64,000 bases of DNA from Jaltomata sinuosa (GCA_003996215.1 QJPP01001773.1:124001-188000), one strand, 5' to 3'; counted from the stretch's first letter, positions 10,085 through 22,285 are shown. Numbers and translations: made by a program. The notes: generated from the sequence alone by a model not told the origin.

Positions 10085-12141
10085 TGTAACACCCCATAAA
10101 CTGATCCAGCTTTTAAACTCAGAACCTGAAAAAAATTTTGAACTTCCAGGGATCACGGGTCAAGTCCACGAGCCGTGGGTGGTTCCATGAGTCATGGAAG
10201 TGCCTTGTGATTCCAGTCCTGCAGACCATCCTTAGGTCTGAGAACCACGAGTCAGATTCACGGTTCGTGGAAGTTTCCATGGGTCATGGAACCAACCCTT
10301 GGAACTCAGACAGAGAGTGGCCAGATCCTCTGATTCCCACGACTTGGTCCTATGACTCGTGGAATCTTCCACGAGTCGTCATGTTCAGTTGTAGGGAACC
10401 ATCAACAGCCTAAAATCTTGGGCAGTTTCCACGAGAAGGAACCACGAGTCGTGGCTAGGTCTACGAGCCGTAGACTCCACCCGTGGACCTTGAAGCCGAA
10501 TTTTAAATCAACTTTTTCCTAATTAAGTTGCAGGGGTATTTTAGTCATTACCCACTCTTTTAACTCCTCAATAATGTCATTTTGACTATTTCAAGAAGGG
10601 TTTTAACCCTCATTAGCCTAAGTTCCTTTTTATTACTTCACTCTTCTCCCAAAAAGTAAAATTCTTCTCCAAGCTTCAAGTCTCAACCTCCAAGTTCAAG
10701 CCTCCTAAGTATTTCCAATTCAAGTGGGTTATCTTCAATCAAGTTATGTGGGTATCCAACAATGGGTTCCTTTCACCTTTGTGCCCAAAACCCCCAATTC
10801 TTATTTTGAATTACAAAATTGTGAAATTACGATTTTGATCTAAATTGGGGAAAAACTTATGAAATCAGTTTCTAAGCATCAATTCATGGTTTATCATGGT
10901 TTATTCATGATTTTATTTAGATTCCTTATTTGGTTTCAAAAGACCATGCATTAAAGTTGATTTCTAGTATGATTCCATTGAATTGCATATTTTCAAGTGA
11001 AAGTTTACATGTTTAGATAACATGTCATTATGTATTTATGAAATATCATGCCCAATTCTTCAAGCATGAATTTAAGAAGGAAAAATATGTTTTGAATTAT
11101 GGCTATGCTAAGATTCAAGAACCTGCGATATGAGAATTGCATGATACCCGATGTGTTTTCAGGCTTTTCAATAAGATTTGGCATGAGATTGTGCTACTAT
11201 GAATTTATGAGCTATATGTACATGTTTTGGAGTAGTATTTAGCACCGAGCGATGAGGGTTTGATTACCCAAGTACAAAACTACGTTGCCAGCGTAGGTTA
11301 TGAAATGAAGTGCCCTATGGGCTTATGAGAGTGGATCCACATCTTGATTAATGGTGTCCTTGCCTTAGCGGGGCATAAGATAGCTGTGCCAACTAGGGTT
11401 ATATAGTTGGGTATGGTGGCCCGTACTTTGGCAAAGTTCGGGCCAGCTTTGCTAACTAGGGTTATATAGTTAGATTCCATGTAGCTCGCATGGTCTATTG
11501 TCGGTTATAAGAAACTCTCGTATGAATGATTTCAAGTTTTCTAAGCTTTCTGGTATCTTATTTTAATGTTTTGACTACGAACTCATGCTTATTACTCAAA
11601 CTATGATATTTACTTATGATTTCTTCGATTATACATGAATTTAGTTTCCGATTATGTTTTAAGCAAGCTTTCATATTATTTAAGCATATCTCACATACTC
11701 GATACATCCTATAGTACTGACGCATATCTTGCGTTGTATCCTTTGATGATGTAGATTCAAGAGTCCGTTCCCAGGCACGTGGCTAGAGCTCCCAGTCCAC
11801 TCTATCTATCAGCTGTCGGTGAGTCCTCTTAGGTCGAGGACTAATTATGTTTTTAGCGTGTGTTTGCTTTTATTTCTGTACTTTGAGTTAGCTTGGGTCT
11901 TGTCCTAGCAACTCATTATGTTATGAGTAGAGGATTTTCAGACATAGACAATATTGGAGTCTTCGTATGGATCTTGTATTCCTATATGACTTGACTCTCC
12001 ATTTATGTTATTCCAATTTTATCTGTTATGCTTCCGCTTATCTTTTTTTATGCTTGAGAATGCTATGACCAAGGGTTAGCTTGGGGAACTTATTGTCCCA
12101 AGTCCCGTGTTACATCTAGTGGGTAACCTCGGGGCGTAACA
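10085..12141 (+). repeat. 3' LTR of T1 (family T)
   Basis: Runs from TGTAACACCCC to CGGGGCGTAACA, about 2.06 kb, similar in length and sequence to the two LTRs of the complete T2 element. It would carry the promoter and polyadenylation signals. Recognisable shared blocks are the palindromic-word array, the phrase GGGGTATTTTAGTCATTACC after it, and the terminal GTTACATCTAGTGGGTAACC. The next bases (AGTCT) would be the target duplication, but the left partner is lost. Confidence 0.88.
10145..10500. repeat. palindromic-word array in T1 LTR
   Basis: About ten degenerate copies of a 13-base palindrome, consensus close to CCACGAGTCGTGG: CCACGAGCCGTGG (10166-10178), CCATGAGTCATGG (10185-10197), CCATGGGTCATGG (10277-10289), CCACGAGTCGTGG (10442-10454) and CTACGAGCCGTAG (10461-10473) are the clearest. 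Compensatory changes on both arms (CCACG/CGTGG, CCATG/CATGG, CTACG/CGTAG) keep the self-complementarity. Confidence 0.75.
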
Positions 12142-12850
12142 AGTCTAGAGGTATTGCTGACATTAGTGAAAGTAAAATAAACATAGATTCCATGTGAGAT
12201 GATTATTTAAAGTTATTACGCTTTAATTTTGTGGTGATATTCCATGATTTATGTGAATTTGAGATTATGATTGTTGACTTGACTTGAAATAACCATTTTT
12301 TGATTGAATTACATGCTAAGTGTTGAAGTGCTTTTGATATTTGACTTGGTCAAATACTTGTTCTAGCCTGAGTCAGCCTATAATACCTACCAGTACATTG
12401 TGTTTTGTAGTGATACTACCCCGTACTATTCTTTTGTTAAGTGCAGATCGTGTTCAAGAGATTAAGATGCGATCTCAGCTAGACTAGATGGTTGACTATA
12501 GATGCAAGGGTGAGCACTACTTCTTAGACTACCATAAATCCTCTACAAGTTGTTATCGTTCTTCCAACATAGGAACTCTTGTTATTTTTACCGTTTTTAG
12601 TCATTTTGGATATCATAGACATTGTTTGGACTAGAGTTCTTATACAATGACTTTTAGGTCTTGGAGATGTTATAGTTAGTAAATTTCCACACATTATCAT
12701 TTATATTAGTTAACTTTCTTATGGTTTAATTGAAGTTTGTTTAATTATCTTTGTTAAAATTTTCTATGTATAAGGTTAAGCTTTGGGTTGGTTGGTTCTC
12801 CTACAGGCGGGTTTGTATGGATTCCACTCATGACCAGTTAGGTCATGACA
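12142..12850 (+). repeat. 3' part of the 5' LTR of H1
   Basis: From ATTGCTGACATTAGTGAAAG this matches the H1 3' LTR at about 18903-19463 and its continuation at 31762-31905, and H2 at about 36770-37478. It ends TCATGACA at 12850, directly before a tRNA-Met primer site. The first roughly 1.5 kb of this LTR is missing to the left of T1. Confidence 0.85.
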
Positions 12851-12853
12851 AAC

Positions 12854-12867
12854 TTGGTATCGGAACC
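12854..12867 (+). other. primer binding site of H1 (initiator tRNA-Met type)
   Basis: TTGGTATCGGAACC lies three bases after the LTR end. The plant initiator tRNA-Met site is usually TGGTATCAGAGC, so this one has two changes. Bases 12868-13047 are the untranslated leader. Confidence 0.8.
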
Positions 12868-13047
12868 TCGAGTTTATTGATATTATTATTCAAGAATATT
12901 TCTAGTAGAGTCTTGCGGAATGGTGCAGATATGTCTGTTCTTTTCTACAAGAGGCTATATGACTTTATGAAACCTCAACTTCTTTCATACCTCGTGCTAT
13001 TACTTGATTCCAATTGTTATCTAAATTTTCCACTCTTATTCGCGTAG

Positions 13048-14347
13048 ATGGTGAGAATACATGCATTAGAGGCTAGATAAGAAATGATCGAACCTGCTAT
13101 CGAGGCTACAATTTGTGGCAGGGGCAGAGTGAAAGGTAGAGATAGGGTAAAGAGAGGCGCACCTATAAGGGATGGAGCACGATCTGCATCTCTGATTTGA
13201 GAAAGTTCAGCATGTTATCCCCAACATGAGATGCTTCCTAATATTGTGGTGGAAGAAGAAGTTCAGGTTGAAAATGTTGATGCAGTAGTATTCCAAGGAA
13301 CAGGGGTGGCGCCTATTCAGGGAGGTGCAGTGCAGGTCCCAATGTCATCTAATATTATTGAGTAGGTTCTATGTTCTCTTAGTGGACTGGCAGGGAATGG
13401 GGCTACTCCGGCAGTGACTATGGTGCATCATCAGATGATCCAGCATGCTACTGTTGTGGCTCTTCGAATAGATACCGCTTCTCAGATAGGTATGTTTCTT
13501 CAACCAGTAATAGGCTCGGTAATGACTCGTGGTGAGCTTGATCTTTTCTGCAAGTTTGTGAAAATGAAACCTATATATTTCATAGGATGGAGCCTGAGGA
13601 TGCTTATGAGTTCATCATTGACTGTCATGAGCGGCTACACAGGATGGGTGTTGTTGACAGGTATGGTTTGGAATTTTTTTCTTTTCATCTGTGAGGGGAT
13701 GCTAAGATGTGGTGGAGAGCATACGTGGAATGCAAGCCTACTAGGCATTTTCTATAACTTGGAGCCAGTTCTACCAAGTGTTTCTTGAGAAATATGATCC
13801 ACACACTTTGAGGGACAGAAAAAAAGATGAATTTGCTAACATCGAGCAGAGAATTTCTTCTGTGGTAGCTTATGAGGCACGATTTCATGCGTTGTCCAAT
13901 TACTCTTCACTATTGATTAGTACTGAAGAATAATGGATTTGTTGTTTTGTAAAAGATTTGAACACATGACTACATATTTTAGCTTTGAAGGTAGCATCTT
14001 CTGGCAGGCCTTTTCAGGAGGTAGTTAAATCTGTGAAGAATGTTGAGGGTGTAAGTCAAGAGGGTCAAACATGAATGGCTTTGTAGAAGCCTAGTCTGGG
14101 GGCAATTTTAGTGGATAGTTTTTGAAGGGTCAAGGTACGCGAGGATACCCTATGCACCCCATTCAGTCTGCGATGAAGATTTCTACTTAGGATCCATCAT
14201 GGACCAGTCATCCTTCATCAAATTTTGATGGGTACCTAACTTTGTCTTCTTTAGTGCAACAACCTACCTTTGACCGTGCATGTTATAAGTGCGTTGAGGT
14301 TTATCACTTAAGGAGGACTTGTCCTTAGCCTCGAGAGGCAGCTCCCT
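13048..14347 (+). pseudogene. gag remnant of H1
   Basis: Begins at ATG 13048 (MVRIHALEAR, then a stop). The capsid region continues in shifting frames: a 124-codon frame at 13414-13788 is a mixture of right and shifted reading. A CCHC zinc knuckle with intact spacing is encoded at 14281-14322 (CYKCVEVYHLRRTC). Gag would form the virus-like particle and bind RNA. The frame is lost by stops near 13078, 13198, 13361 and 13931, and by at least two frameshifts. The end is set by the A-LTR fragment at 14348. Confidence 0.8.
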
Positions 14348-15254
14348 GATAAGTGGTGGATTTACCACTTATTTATATCTCTTTTCTTATGCTTTTGTGT
14401 CTTCTAATAATGATATGAGATCACTTATTACATGTTTTGGTTATATTTCAGGTGATTCGTGTTTCTGTGGATATTTGGAACAAGTGGAGAAAAAAGGAGA
14501 AGTCTCCACTGAAGAACCAAGTCAGTCACCCCTGTGCACTTTTAGGCGCAGCAGTGCTTCCGCAGGCGTGATCCAAGAAGCGCACCAGCGACTTTTGTGC
14601 CACACTGCCACAGGTGCACCTGCACCATTTAGGCTGCCACAACCACCTCTCCCCTACACCACAAGAGTCGTCCCAGCGGCCATGCACCTGAGACTAAAGT
14701 TTCGTAGGTGTGGCTGACGGATTCCAGTCGAGGCCCTATTGGTCATTTCACATCCTTAGAAACCCTAGCTCACATAAAACATTGTTGAGCTATCTTGGAA
14801 CCTATCTTTGGCTAATATTTGGATATTCTCACAATTTTTGGCAATGCTTGGAGATCAAGTTCATCAACCAACACCATATGAATGAAGATTTGGATGCTCT
14901 TTATTATAAAATCTTTAGTTTCCATTCTTTAACTCTTGTTCTTAATTGCTATTTTATTGGTGTAATTGTTGAATTGAGATGTGGGTTTTGTGTTAGAGAT
15001 AATACTAAATTTGGGTATTTAATTCTTATTTTATGCTTTCTCTTGATTATTTATGTGGATCTATTGAATCTTCCATGCTTGAATTTATAGTTGATGGTTG
15101 CAAACATTCACTTAGCATACTAATTTGGGTTTTTACTTGAGAGAGGATTTCCATAAATTCGAGAAGATTCAATAGTGGGGATTTGGTGCTTCTACTCTAG
15201 ATCAAGGCTAGAGATAGTTTGGTTTCCGGGGATTTGGGGTTTCCACTTTAGATC
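14348..15254 (+). repeat. A-family LTR fragment inside H1
   Basis: Starts TGATAAGTGGTGGATTTACC, the family A LTR start. The middle (about 14770-14960) matches 49085-49265 of the A LTR in H2, including CATCATATG/CACCAT and TAAAATCTTTAGTTYC phrases. The 3' end of the LTR and any primer site are missing; H pol resumes at about 15255. Protease and the first part of reverse transcriptase of H1 are absent, so host sequence was lost together with it. Two frames of over 120 codons here look like chance: neither shows a domain. Confidence 0.75.
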
Positions 15255-15890
15255 ATTGCTTTATGGGATTAGTTGGTTACTACCGAAGGTTTGTTAAAGG
15301 TTTTGCATCTATTGCTACTCATCTGACTCGCCTGACTCAGAAGGATGTACCATATTATTGGTCAGATGAATCTGAGGAGAGCTTCCAAAAGCTCAAGACT
15401 TTGTTGGCTACTACACCTATTCTTGCCTTGCCAGTTGAAAGAAAGGATTTTATTGTGTAATGAGATGCCTCACAGTCTGGTATAGGTACTGTATTGATAC
15501 AGAAATTGAATGTTATCACATATGTTTTGAGACAACTCAAAGTGCATGAGAATAACTATCCTACCCATGGCTTAGAGTTGGCTGATGTAGTGTTTGCACT
15601 CAATATTTAAAGGCATTAATTGTATGGGGTGTGTTGTGAGGTGTTCAGAGACCACCATAATTTGCAACATTTCTTCACCAAAAAAGACTTGAACTTATGG
15701 CAGTGGAGGTGGATAAAATTACTCAAGGATATGACATTACCATTATGTACCATCCAGGCAAAGCTAATGTAGTAGATGATGCATTGAGAAGAAAGACTAA
15801 GAGTATGGGTAGCTTGGACTATTTGAAAGCTACTAGACATGCATTGGCCAGAGTTATTCAGGCTCTAGCTAACAATTTTAACAGATAGGA
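15255..15890 (+). pseudogene. polymerase connection and RNase H of H1
   Basis: Opens at GLVGYYRRFVKGFASIA, the end of the polymerase connection segment, then LTRLTQKDVPYYW. The RNase H part shows a disrupted catalytic start (the usual CDAS is read after a stop near 15460), VLRQLKVHENNYPTHGLEL, EVFRDHHNLQHF (TDH replaced by RDH) and a tail near KANVVDDALRRK in a shifted frame. Several stops and frameshifts make it inactive. Confidence 0.83.
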
Positions 15891-17310
15891 AGTGTCTGAA
15901 AGGGAAAGATTGTTGGCATGCATTGAGGCAAGGTCCTCTTTTATTGATCACATCAAAGGTAAAAAATTTGATGAAGCAAAAATGAGAAAGATTCATGATA
16001 AAGTGTTGTGAGGTTAGGCCAAAGAGGCCATGATTGATGATGAAGGGCTAGTTTGTGTGTCTTGTGTTAATGATTGATTGATTCCTACCATATTAGCAGA
16101 GGGTCACTGTTCTAAGTATTCTGAAACAACACTACTTATGGGATGTAATAAATAGAGATTTGATTAACTTTGTGTCTGAGTGTCTAAACTATCAGCAAGT
16201 GAAATATGAGCACTAGAGGCCTGATGGCACTCTTCAGAGGATGCCCATTCCTGAATTGAAGTGGGAGAGAATAGCCATGGATTTCGTGGTTAGCCTTCCC
16301 AAAACTTTGGGAAAATATGATTCGATATGGGTTATTGTTGACAGATTGACAAAGTCTGCACACCTCATCCCTATTTAGGTGACTTATAATGCGGTTAAGT
16401 TAGCCAAAATCTACCTTATGGAGGTTGTTCTACTGCATGGGGTGCCTATCTCCATTATTTGTGATAGGGACACCTAGTTCACTTTTAATTTCTGGCAGAA
16501 ATTGCATTAGAAGTTGGGTACAAGGTTGGACCTAAGTACAATATTTCACCCTCAGAATGATGGGAAATTTGAGCATACAATTCAGGTATTGGAAGATACG
16601 CTTTGTGCATTTGTGATGGATTTTGGGTGTCATTAAGACCAATATCTAGCACAAGCTGAGTTTCGTATAATAACATTTATCACTCAAGCATAGATATGGC
16701 TCTATTTGAAGCATTATATAAGAGAATATTTAGATCTCCCATTTGGTGGTTTGATTCATTTGAGGTAAGTCCATGGTGTATAGACCTTCTATGAGACTCT
16801 ATGGAAAGGGTAAAGTTCATCCAAAGGATGCTTCTAGCGTCTCAAATCCAGCAAAAAGAGTATGCAGACAGGAAAGTAAGAGACATTCCCTTTATAGAAG
16901 GTGAGCAAGTTTTGTTGAATGGTATTATGCGGTTTAGGAAGCGTGGCAAGTTGAGTCCGAGGAATATTATGCCCTTTGAGATTCTTCAGAGAATTGGGCT
17001 AGTGGATTACAAGTTGGCATTCACTCTGAGTTTGTTGGGAGTTCATCCCATATTTCATATATCCATGTTTAAGAAGTACCACATAGATGCTGACTACATT
17101 ATTCGCTAGGATTTGGTCCTATTAGATGAGAACCTCTCTTACAAAGAGAAGGCTATTGCTATTCATGATAGTTTGATAATTGAACACTAAGGAGATTACA
17201 TTGATAAAAGTCCAGTGGAAGAACCGTCTTGTTGAGGAGGCCACTTGGGATTCTAAAGCGAACATGCAGATCAAGTATCCTTACTTGTTTACTGATCCAG
17301 GTAATCCTCA
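15891..17310 (+). pseudogene. integrase and chromodomain-like end of H1
   Basis: The core keeps IAMDFVVSLPKT (first Asp), WVIVDRLTKSAH, and IICDRDT (second Asp), with stops near 16015, 16072, 16376, 16474 and 16509. The 3' part is open for 102 codons from 16801: FRKRGKLSPRNI, VHPIFHISMFKKYH. After a stop at 17107 the chromodomain-like tail reads VQWKNRLVEEATWDSKANMQ to about 17300. That tail style places H with Tekay/Del chromoviruses (inference). Confidence 0.84.
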
Positions 17311-17340
17311 TTCCCTTATATTTTATTATTATTGTTGTTT

Positions 17341-17352
17341 AGGGGAGAAAAA
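17341..17352 (+). other. polypurine tract of H1
   Basis: AGGGGAGAAAAA, about 20 bases before the 3' LTR start TGTTATAACC at 17372. It is the best candidate purine tract in the short spacer after pol. Confidence 0.55.
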
Positions 17353-17371
17353 TTATTTAATTGTTATATGA

Positions 17372-19463
17372 TGTTATAACCTATTTTGTTGTTATAGTAA
17401 AATAAGGGCGTATGTATCCGGCTAGAAAAGAACCTAAGGTGAGAGTTGATAAAATCTCAGGCTAGGGTTAGCTTTGACAAAAATATAGTGTTATGTGCCT
17501 TAGAGATGGTTGGAGTCTTGTGGTTTATTGAATGGTAGTGAAAATTCTATATTTGGATAGTTGACTATCATAGAATCCCTTAGGAAGTTTTGGGACGAAA
17601 TTTGGTTCATAGACCTCTATTTATGGGCGTTGTTGCATCAGGATTATTCTGTAATATCTAGAAAATCAAGTGTGTTGTAAAATGAGCAGTTTGGGGAAAG
17701 ATGGTGATGTTCTGGACATTGGTGTCCATCATGACGAAGGGCAATCTTATTGCGATGGGACAACGACGTGCAAGTCAACCTCATTGAGATAAGAATCGGG
17801 CTCATCACCATGAGGTGACTGGTAATATACCTGTGCATTTTTTAGTTTTTCTAGATTATTTTCTTATAACTCCTATTTCTTCCTAGATCTTTAAGAAGTT
17901 GTTCTCTCAAGAAACTAGGGAATTCTTCTTCGTTTAAGGTAAGAACTCTATAAAACCTCTTCGTATAATGATTAATTTTAGTATGACCTTTAGGTTAAGG
18001 ATTAATGTTGAAATTCTTGAAATTGAGCCCTAAAAGTATGAACTTGGGGAAGAACCCTATGGGTAGGTGCAATTTCACCTAGAATTGATCAAAAGTTGTA
18101 TTTTTTTTTATTATTAACATGAATTTATTAGTTCTTAACTTGATTAAGGCTAGTGGAGAACCTTGAGTTCCATAAAGGTGAAACCTTTAGGCATAAAAAT
18201 GGAAAAAAGGGATGAACTTGATTAGAAACTCTTTGGGTATTAATTTTATGAATGCTAGAAGACTAGTGGTTGATTAATTAACCATTGGGGAATGTTAGAA
18301 ACCTCGTTTAAGGGTATAACTGATTGGTTAAATTTTCAAGGCCTGAAATGAAGAGTAAATGATTAATTACTCTTGTATAATTGTTGTTTATAGACCTTGA
18401 GCATTTAGAAGAGTTAAGAACGGGTAAAGAAATTGCATAGTAACTTGCGGGTGCTAATTCTTTACTCGAGGTAGGTTATGGTTTTAACTGGAGTTGAGAC
18501 TTAATTTACTACATGATATGTGATTGAATTATGTAACTTTTGATTGGTCTTCTGATATATTTGAATTGCATATGTTTTCCTATTATGCTTGATTAAATAA
18601 GCTAGATGTACAGGAAGTGATGAGTGAGTTGAGATGAATAAGTGTAAGTGTATTTTGAGACAATTTGTATACTATTAGGGATAGGTCCAAGAACCTAGTT
18701 TCATTTATATGGATATTGATATGATTACTGTGGAGCAGATACCACGTTGGTATGATACATGGACACCTAGGGTCCCATGTAGTCATGGTAAGTGAGAAAA
18801 AATAAGACCCTTAGCATATGTGTACACTCTTTTATTTAGCATTATATTGTTGTATGGTCATTTATGGTGAGTTGATTTTGTGAACTGAGAAGAGACCATA
18901 GGCATTGCTGACATTAGTGAAAGTTAAATGGACATAGATTTCATGTGAGATGACTATTGAAAGTGATTACTCTTTCATTTTGTGGTGATAATCAGTGATT
19001 TATGTGAATTTAAGATTACTATTGTTGACTTGACTTTAGATGACTATATGTTGATTGAATAACATGCTAAGTGTTTAAGTGCCTTTGATTTGTTATTTGA
19101 TTTGTCCATATACCTGTTCTAACCCAAGTCAGCCTATAATACCTAACAGTACATAGTGTTTTGTACTGATACTACCCTATACTCTTCTTTTGTAGAGTGC
19201 AAACCGTGTTCTAGAGATTGAGACATGACCTCGGCTAGACTAGATGGTTGACTACAGATCCAAAGGTGAGCACTACTTCTCAGGCTGCCGTGGATCCTCT
19301 GTGAGTTATTGTCCTTCTTTCGGACAATGGAACTCTTGTTATTTTTACTAATTTTAGTCATTTTGGATATCTTAGACATTGATTGGACTAGAGTTCTTGT
19401 ACGATGACTTTCAGTTCTTGGGGATGTTATAGTTAGTGAATTTCTGCACATTTTCATTTATAT
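17372..19463 (+). repeat. 3' LTR of H1, first segment
   Basis: Starts TGTTATAACCTATT, matching the H2 LTR start TGTAATGACCTATT at 35327, and stays alignable with it through GGTGAGAG, the AACCCTATGGGTAGGTGCAATTTCACC block and the CATGGACACCTAG block. At 19463 it is cut by the M element; it resumes at 31762. It holds a weak palindromic-word array near 17690-17830 (ATGATGG/CCATCAT-type words). Confidence 0.86.
19459..19463. repeat. target site duplication, left (TATAT)
   Basis: TATAT precedes the M element and is repeated at 31757-31761. The uninterrupted site in the H1 5' LTR at about 12705 reads TTTATATTAGTTAAC, which confirms the join. Confidence 0.85.
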
Positions 19464-21448
19464 TGTCATACCCCAATTTCTCAGTCTTGATGGCACCTAC
19501 AACCCAAGAGAACCAATTCCGTAGCCTAGAACGGTTAGTAATAGGCTACTAACTAACAAGTAAGCGGAAGAACAATATAAATATGCAGAAGCAAGGAAAA
19601 TATGTAAAGAGAAGGGATAGCAGGAATAAATATATAAAGAAGCTAAAACCAACCCCAAATCTGGTATCATAGTATAAGAGTCGGAACTACATCAATAGAG
19701 TATAAAAGGATCCAAAAATAATATATACATATTTGTCTCCGAATAACAATAAGAGTACATGGTACAGAATATGAACTAAAATCTAAGCTTGGATCGTCAA
19801 GAGCTCACCCTCAGTCTGGGACGGTCGAAAAATCAGCCTCGCATGAGTCTCCATGAGCTAATGGTAATGTCCTACACTAGGATCTGCACCAGAAGATGCA
19901 GAGTGTAGTATGAGCACTAATTGCTAAGAAATAGGTACCCAGTAGGTATCATAGGCCGACTGGGTGCATATAAGATATAAGAGCGGTACTATAGTAGAAA
20001 TGAAGCAAGTAGTCACAAAAATAGCGAATAAGTACACGGAAGCTAGCACATAAGGATACAAGGAGAAAACAACACACTTGTCTAGCTACTAGAACATATA
20101 TATCACAGACACATGTGAAAGGAAGAAATAACGCACCTAGGATCCTTGCAAGAGCAATATCTATAGAGAAAGTTGTGGAAATAGGCGGTATACTGGTAAC
20201 CTCAAGTGAAAGAAGGTAAGAAGAGAAGCAAATAATCTAATTTTGCTTGAAACACAATTCTACTACTAAAACATACCAATAATCCAAGTAGAACATGAAG
20301 TGAACCCGAATGAAACCATGATCAATGCTAGAGATATGATAGGGTAAGTATAAGTCTATCTACAGTCCCAACGGCCACCCATACACCTGAGGAACACAAA
20401 CAAGTGAAGACAAACCCTTCGCCATCCCACACTACCGGAGCATACACTCAACAAATGGTAAACAAGGGTGGAATCTCACAAAATTGGATGATATAATGCA
20501 GTAAGCCAAACCAGGTGGAACTGTAACCCCGTATGTACCCCCTCCGACACCTATGGGCCCAGCAGGTAGGATCCATGGAAGGACGCGGCCTGTATACCTC
20601 GACTACACCATATACCCCTCCTCTGGCACACTCAGCACATAGCCCTTAGTCCTGAGCGGCAAGGTCCATGAAGGTCCTCGACCACATACTAACTCTCGTA
20701 ACCTCAACATAATAGTTCAGAGTGAATTCAGATCCAAAGTAGTAACCCAATCTAGAAAATGCATGCACGAAGCCCATTTGGGTCTAAATTGGTGAAATAA
20801 GTCTCAAAATCCCCTACACGGGTGGCCAGACATAATCGGGTCTAAAACAGTAGTAAAATAAGTCTAATGCTCGGCCTAACCGAGTCTAGTATCATCTCCA
20901 ACCAACAGTAAAATATGTCTAGAACTGTGGCCCCGCCGATGCTAGTAGTAGTTTGAAAATAGTTGTAAAATCATCCTATTAACTTTCTTACCCCAAGAAG
21001 ATCATTAAAATCATTTCCAAACCCTTTATAACCACTTTTACCGAAAATGGGTCCTCAGGGCCTGTAAGGTTTAGAAAACCATCGATAGTAGGCCCAAAGC
21101 CAAAACCATAGTAAAAACATGAGAAACCCCCTTTTTATATACATGATAATGGCATGTTAAATCACAAAAAAAAGCCCAATGGCTCACAATCAACTTATCG
21201 GCCCTGCACAGGCTCTAATCACTCTACAACACAAATAACCTTCCTAAGATTGTAATATCAATGTTCGGAACTCACAGACATTCCCAATAAACCCACCGTC
21301 TATGGTCCAGAGTCAAATATAAGGTCATCTACCACGAGTACTATAATCATCGGAGAAAGCAAAATAAGTGTGACATGAAGAAATGGACAAGGTCTATGGT
21401 ACCAAGCTAATATACCCAACCCAAGGATGCTAATTAGTACAATTATAT

Positions 21449-21458
21449 CCTATATATG
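21449..21458 (-). promoter_or_regulatory. possible TATA box of M LTR
   Basis: CATATATAGG on the minus strand, kept in this LTR, in the 5' LTR (30225-30236) and in the fragment (about 33867-33876), about 1.5 kb after the LTR start. Position and conservation are suggestive only; no transcript evidence. Confidence 0.25.
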
Positions 21459-22004
21459 TAATGTCAAAGAGAGTTAGACCGTAACCTACCTGTCGTTCGA
21501 TGATAAGCTACTGGAACAATGATGTCCAGGCCCGAACTGCTCTAAGAAGCTTCGAATGAAAATAAAACTATCAAGAACATAAACTAAAAATTAAAATGAG
21601 ACTATTGATACCCATATTGCTATAACTATAGATGGGTCAAAATTTGGGTCACCGGCGGGTCCGTGGGCCCCATAACCCAAAGCCAGAAAAGAACGAGTGC
21701 AAAAGGATCACAATGACCCCAAGGTGCATGCTCAAAGAATATTAGCAAAGAATGGCCATAGGAATGGCTAATAATAGTCCCAAGCTAAAAGAGCAATTAC
21801 GGGATCAAAAGGGAGAATTAGGGAATTAAACGGAAAAATTACCGAATTGGAGGCACGAAAAAGACCACCAGACCAAGAATTTCCACCAAAATGCCAAGAA
21901 CCAAAGCTATGCAGAGAATTATGAAGCCTGAGCTTATAACAATGGAAGTATTTGTTTTTTTGGTGAAGAAAATGAAGGGAGAATCTTATAAAATGCCCAG
22001 GGGT

Positions 22005-22285
22005 CCTTCATCAGGATCGCGAAGGGACCTCACGCGGTCGCGAGGACCACGCTGGCTAAACTATTGCGATCGTGAGGACTAGCCATGAAATCATGAAGAA
22101 CAAGTAGGGAAGGGCTTCATTGCGGTCTCGAGGATGGATCACGCAATTGCGTAGAGCAAGGAAGCAAGGACAATATCACGGTCACGAAGAGCACTTTGTG
22201 ATCGCGAAAAACAAAGGTACCAGGTCAATAGGACCTTCATCTCAATTGCATTAAATAGTCCTCGCGATCACGATTAAGGTGTGGG
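22005..22285. repeat. palindromic-word array in M1 3' LTR
   Basis: Repeated words around TCGCGATCGCGA: ACGCGGTCGCGAGG, TTGCGATCGTGAGG, ACGCAATTGCGT, TCACGGTCACGA, GTGATCGCGAAA and CTCGCGATCACG, at roughly 30-base spacing, joined by short phrases (GAGGACC, AGAGCA). Same layout as the family T array with a different word. Confidence 0.7.

Larger units (their letters stand above)
7402..12141 (+). mobile_element. Tekay-like element, 3' half (element T1)
   Basis: Contains the second half of reverse transcriptase, RNase H, integrase with chromodomain-like tail, polypurine tract and one complete LTR. The 5' LTR, gag, protease and the front of the polymerase are missing, cut at a junction near 7400 with element A2. 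The right end (TAACA at 12141) abuts the interior of an H-family LTR, showing T1 landed in that LTR. Closely related at DNA level to the complete copy at 38081-47190. Confidence 0.87.

Noticed and set aside
10145..10500. CRISPR-like array from regularly spaced palindromic repeats
   Set aside because: Words are degenerate, spacers are 10-30 bases and not unique, there are no cas genes, and the context is a plant retrotransposon LTR.
14319..15090. Two open frames of 132 and 126 codons
   Set aside because: The first crosses the junction between H gag and an A LTR; the second lies in the LTR and is T-rich with membrane-like composition expected by chance.
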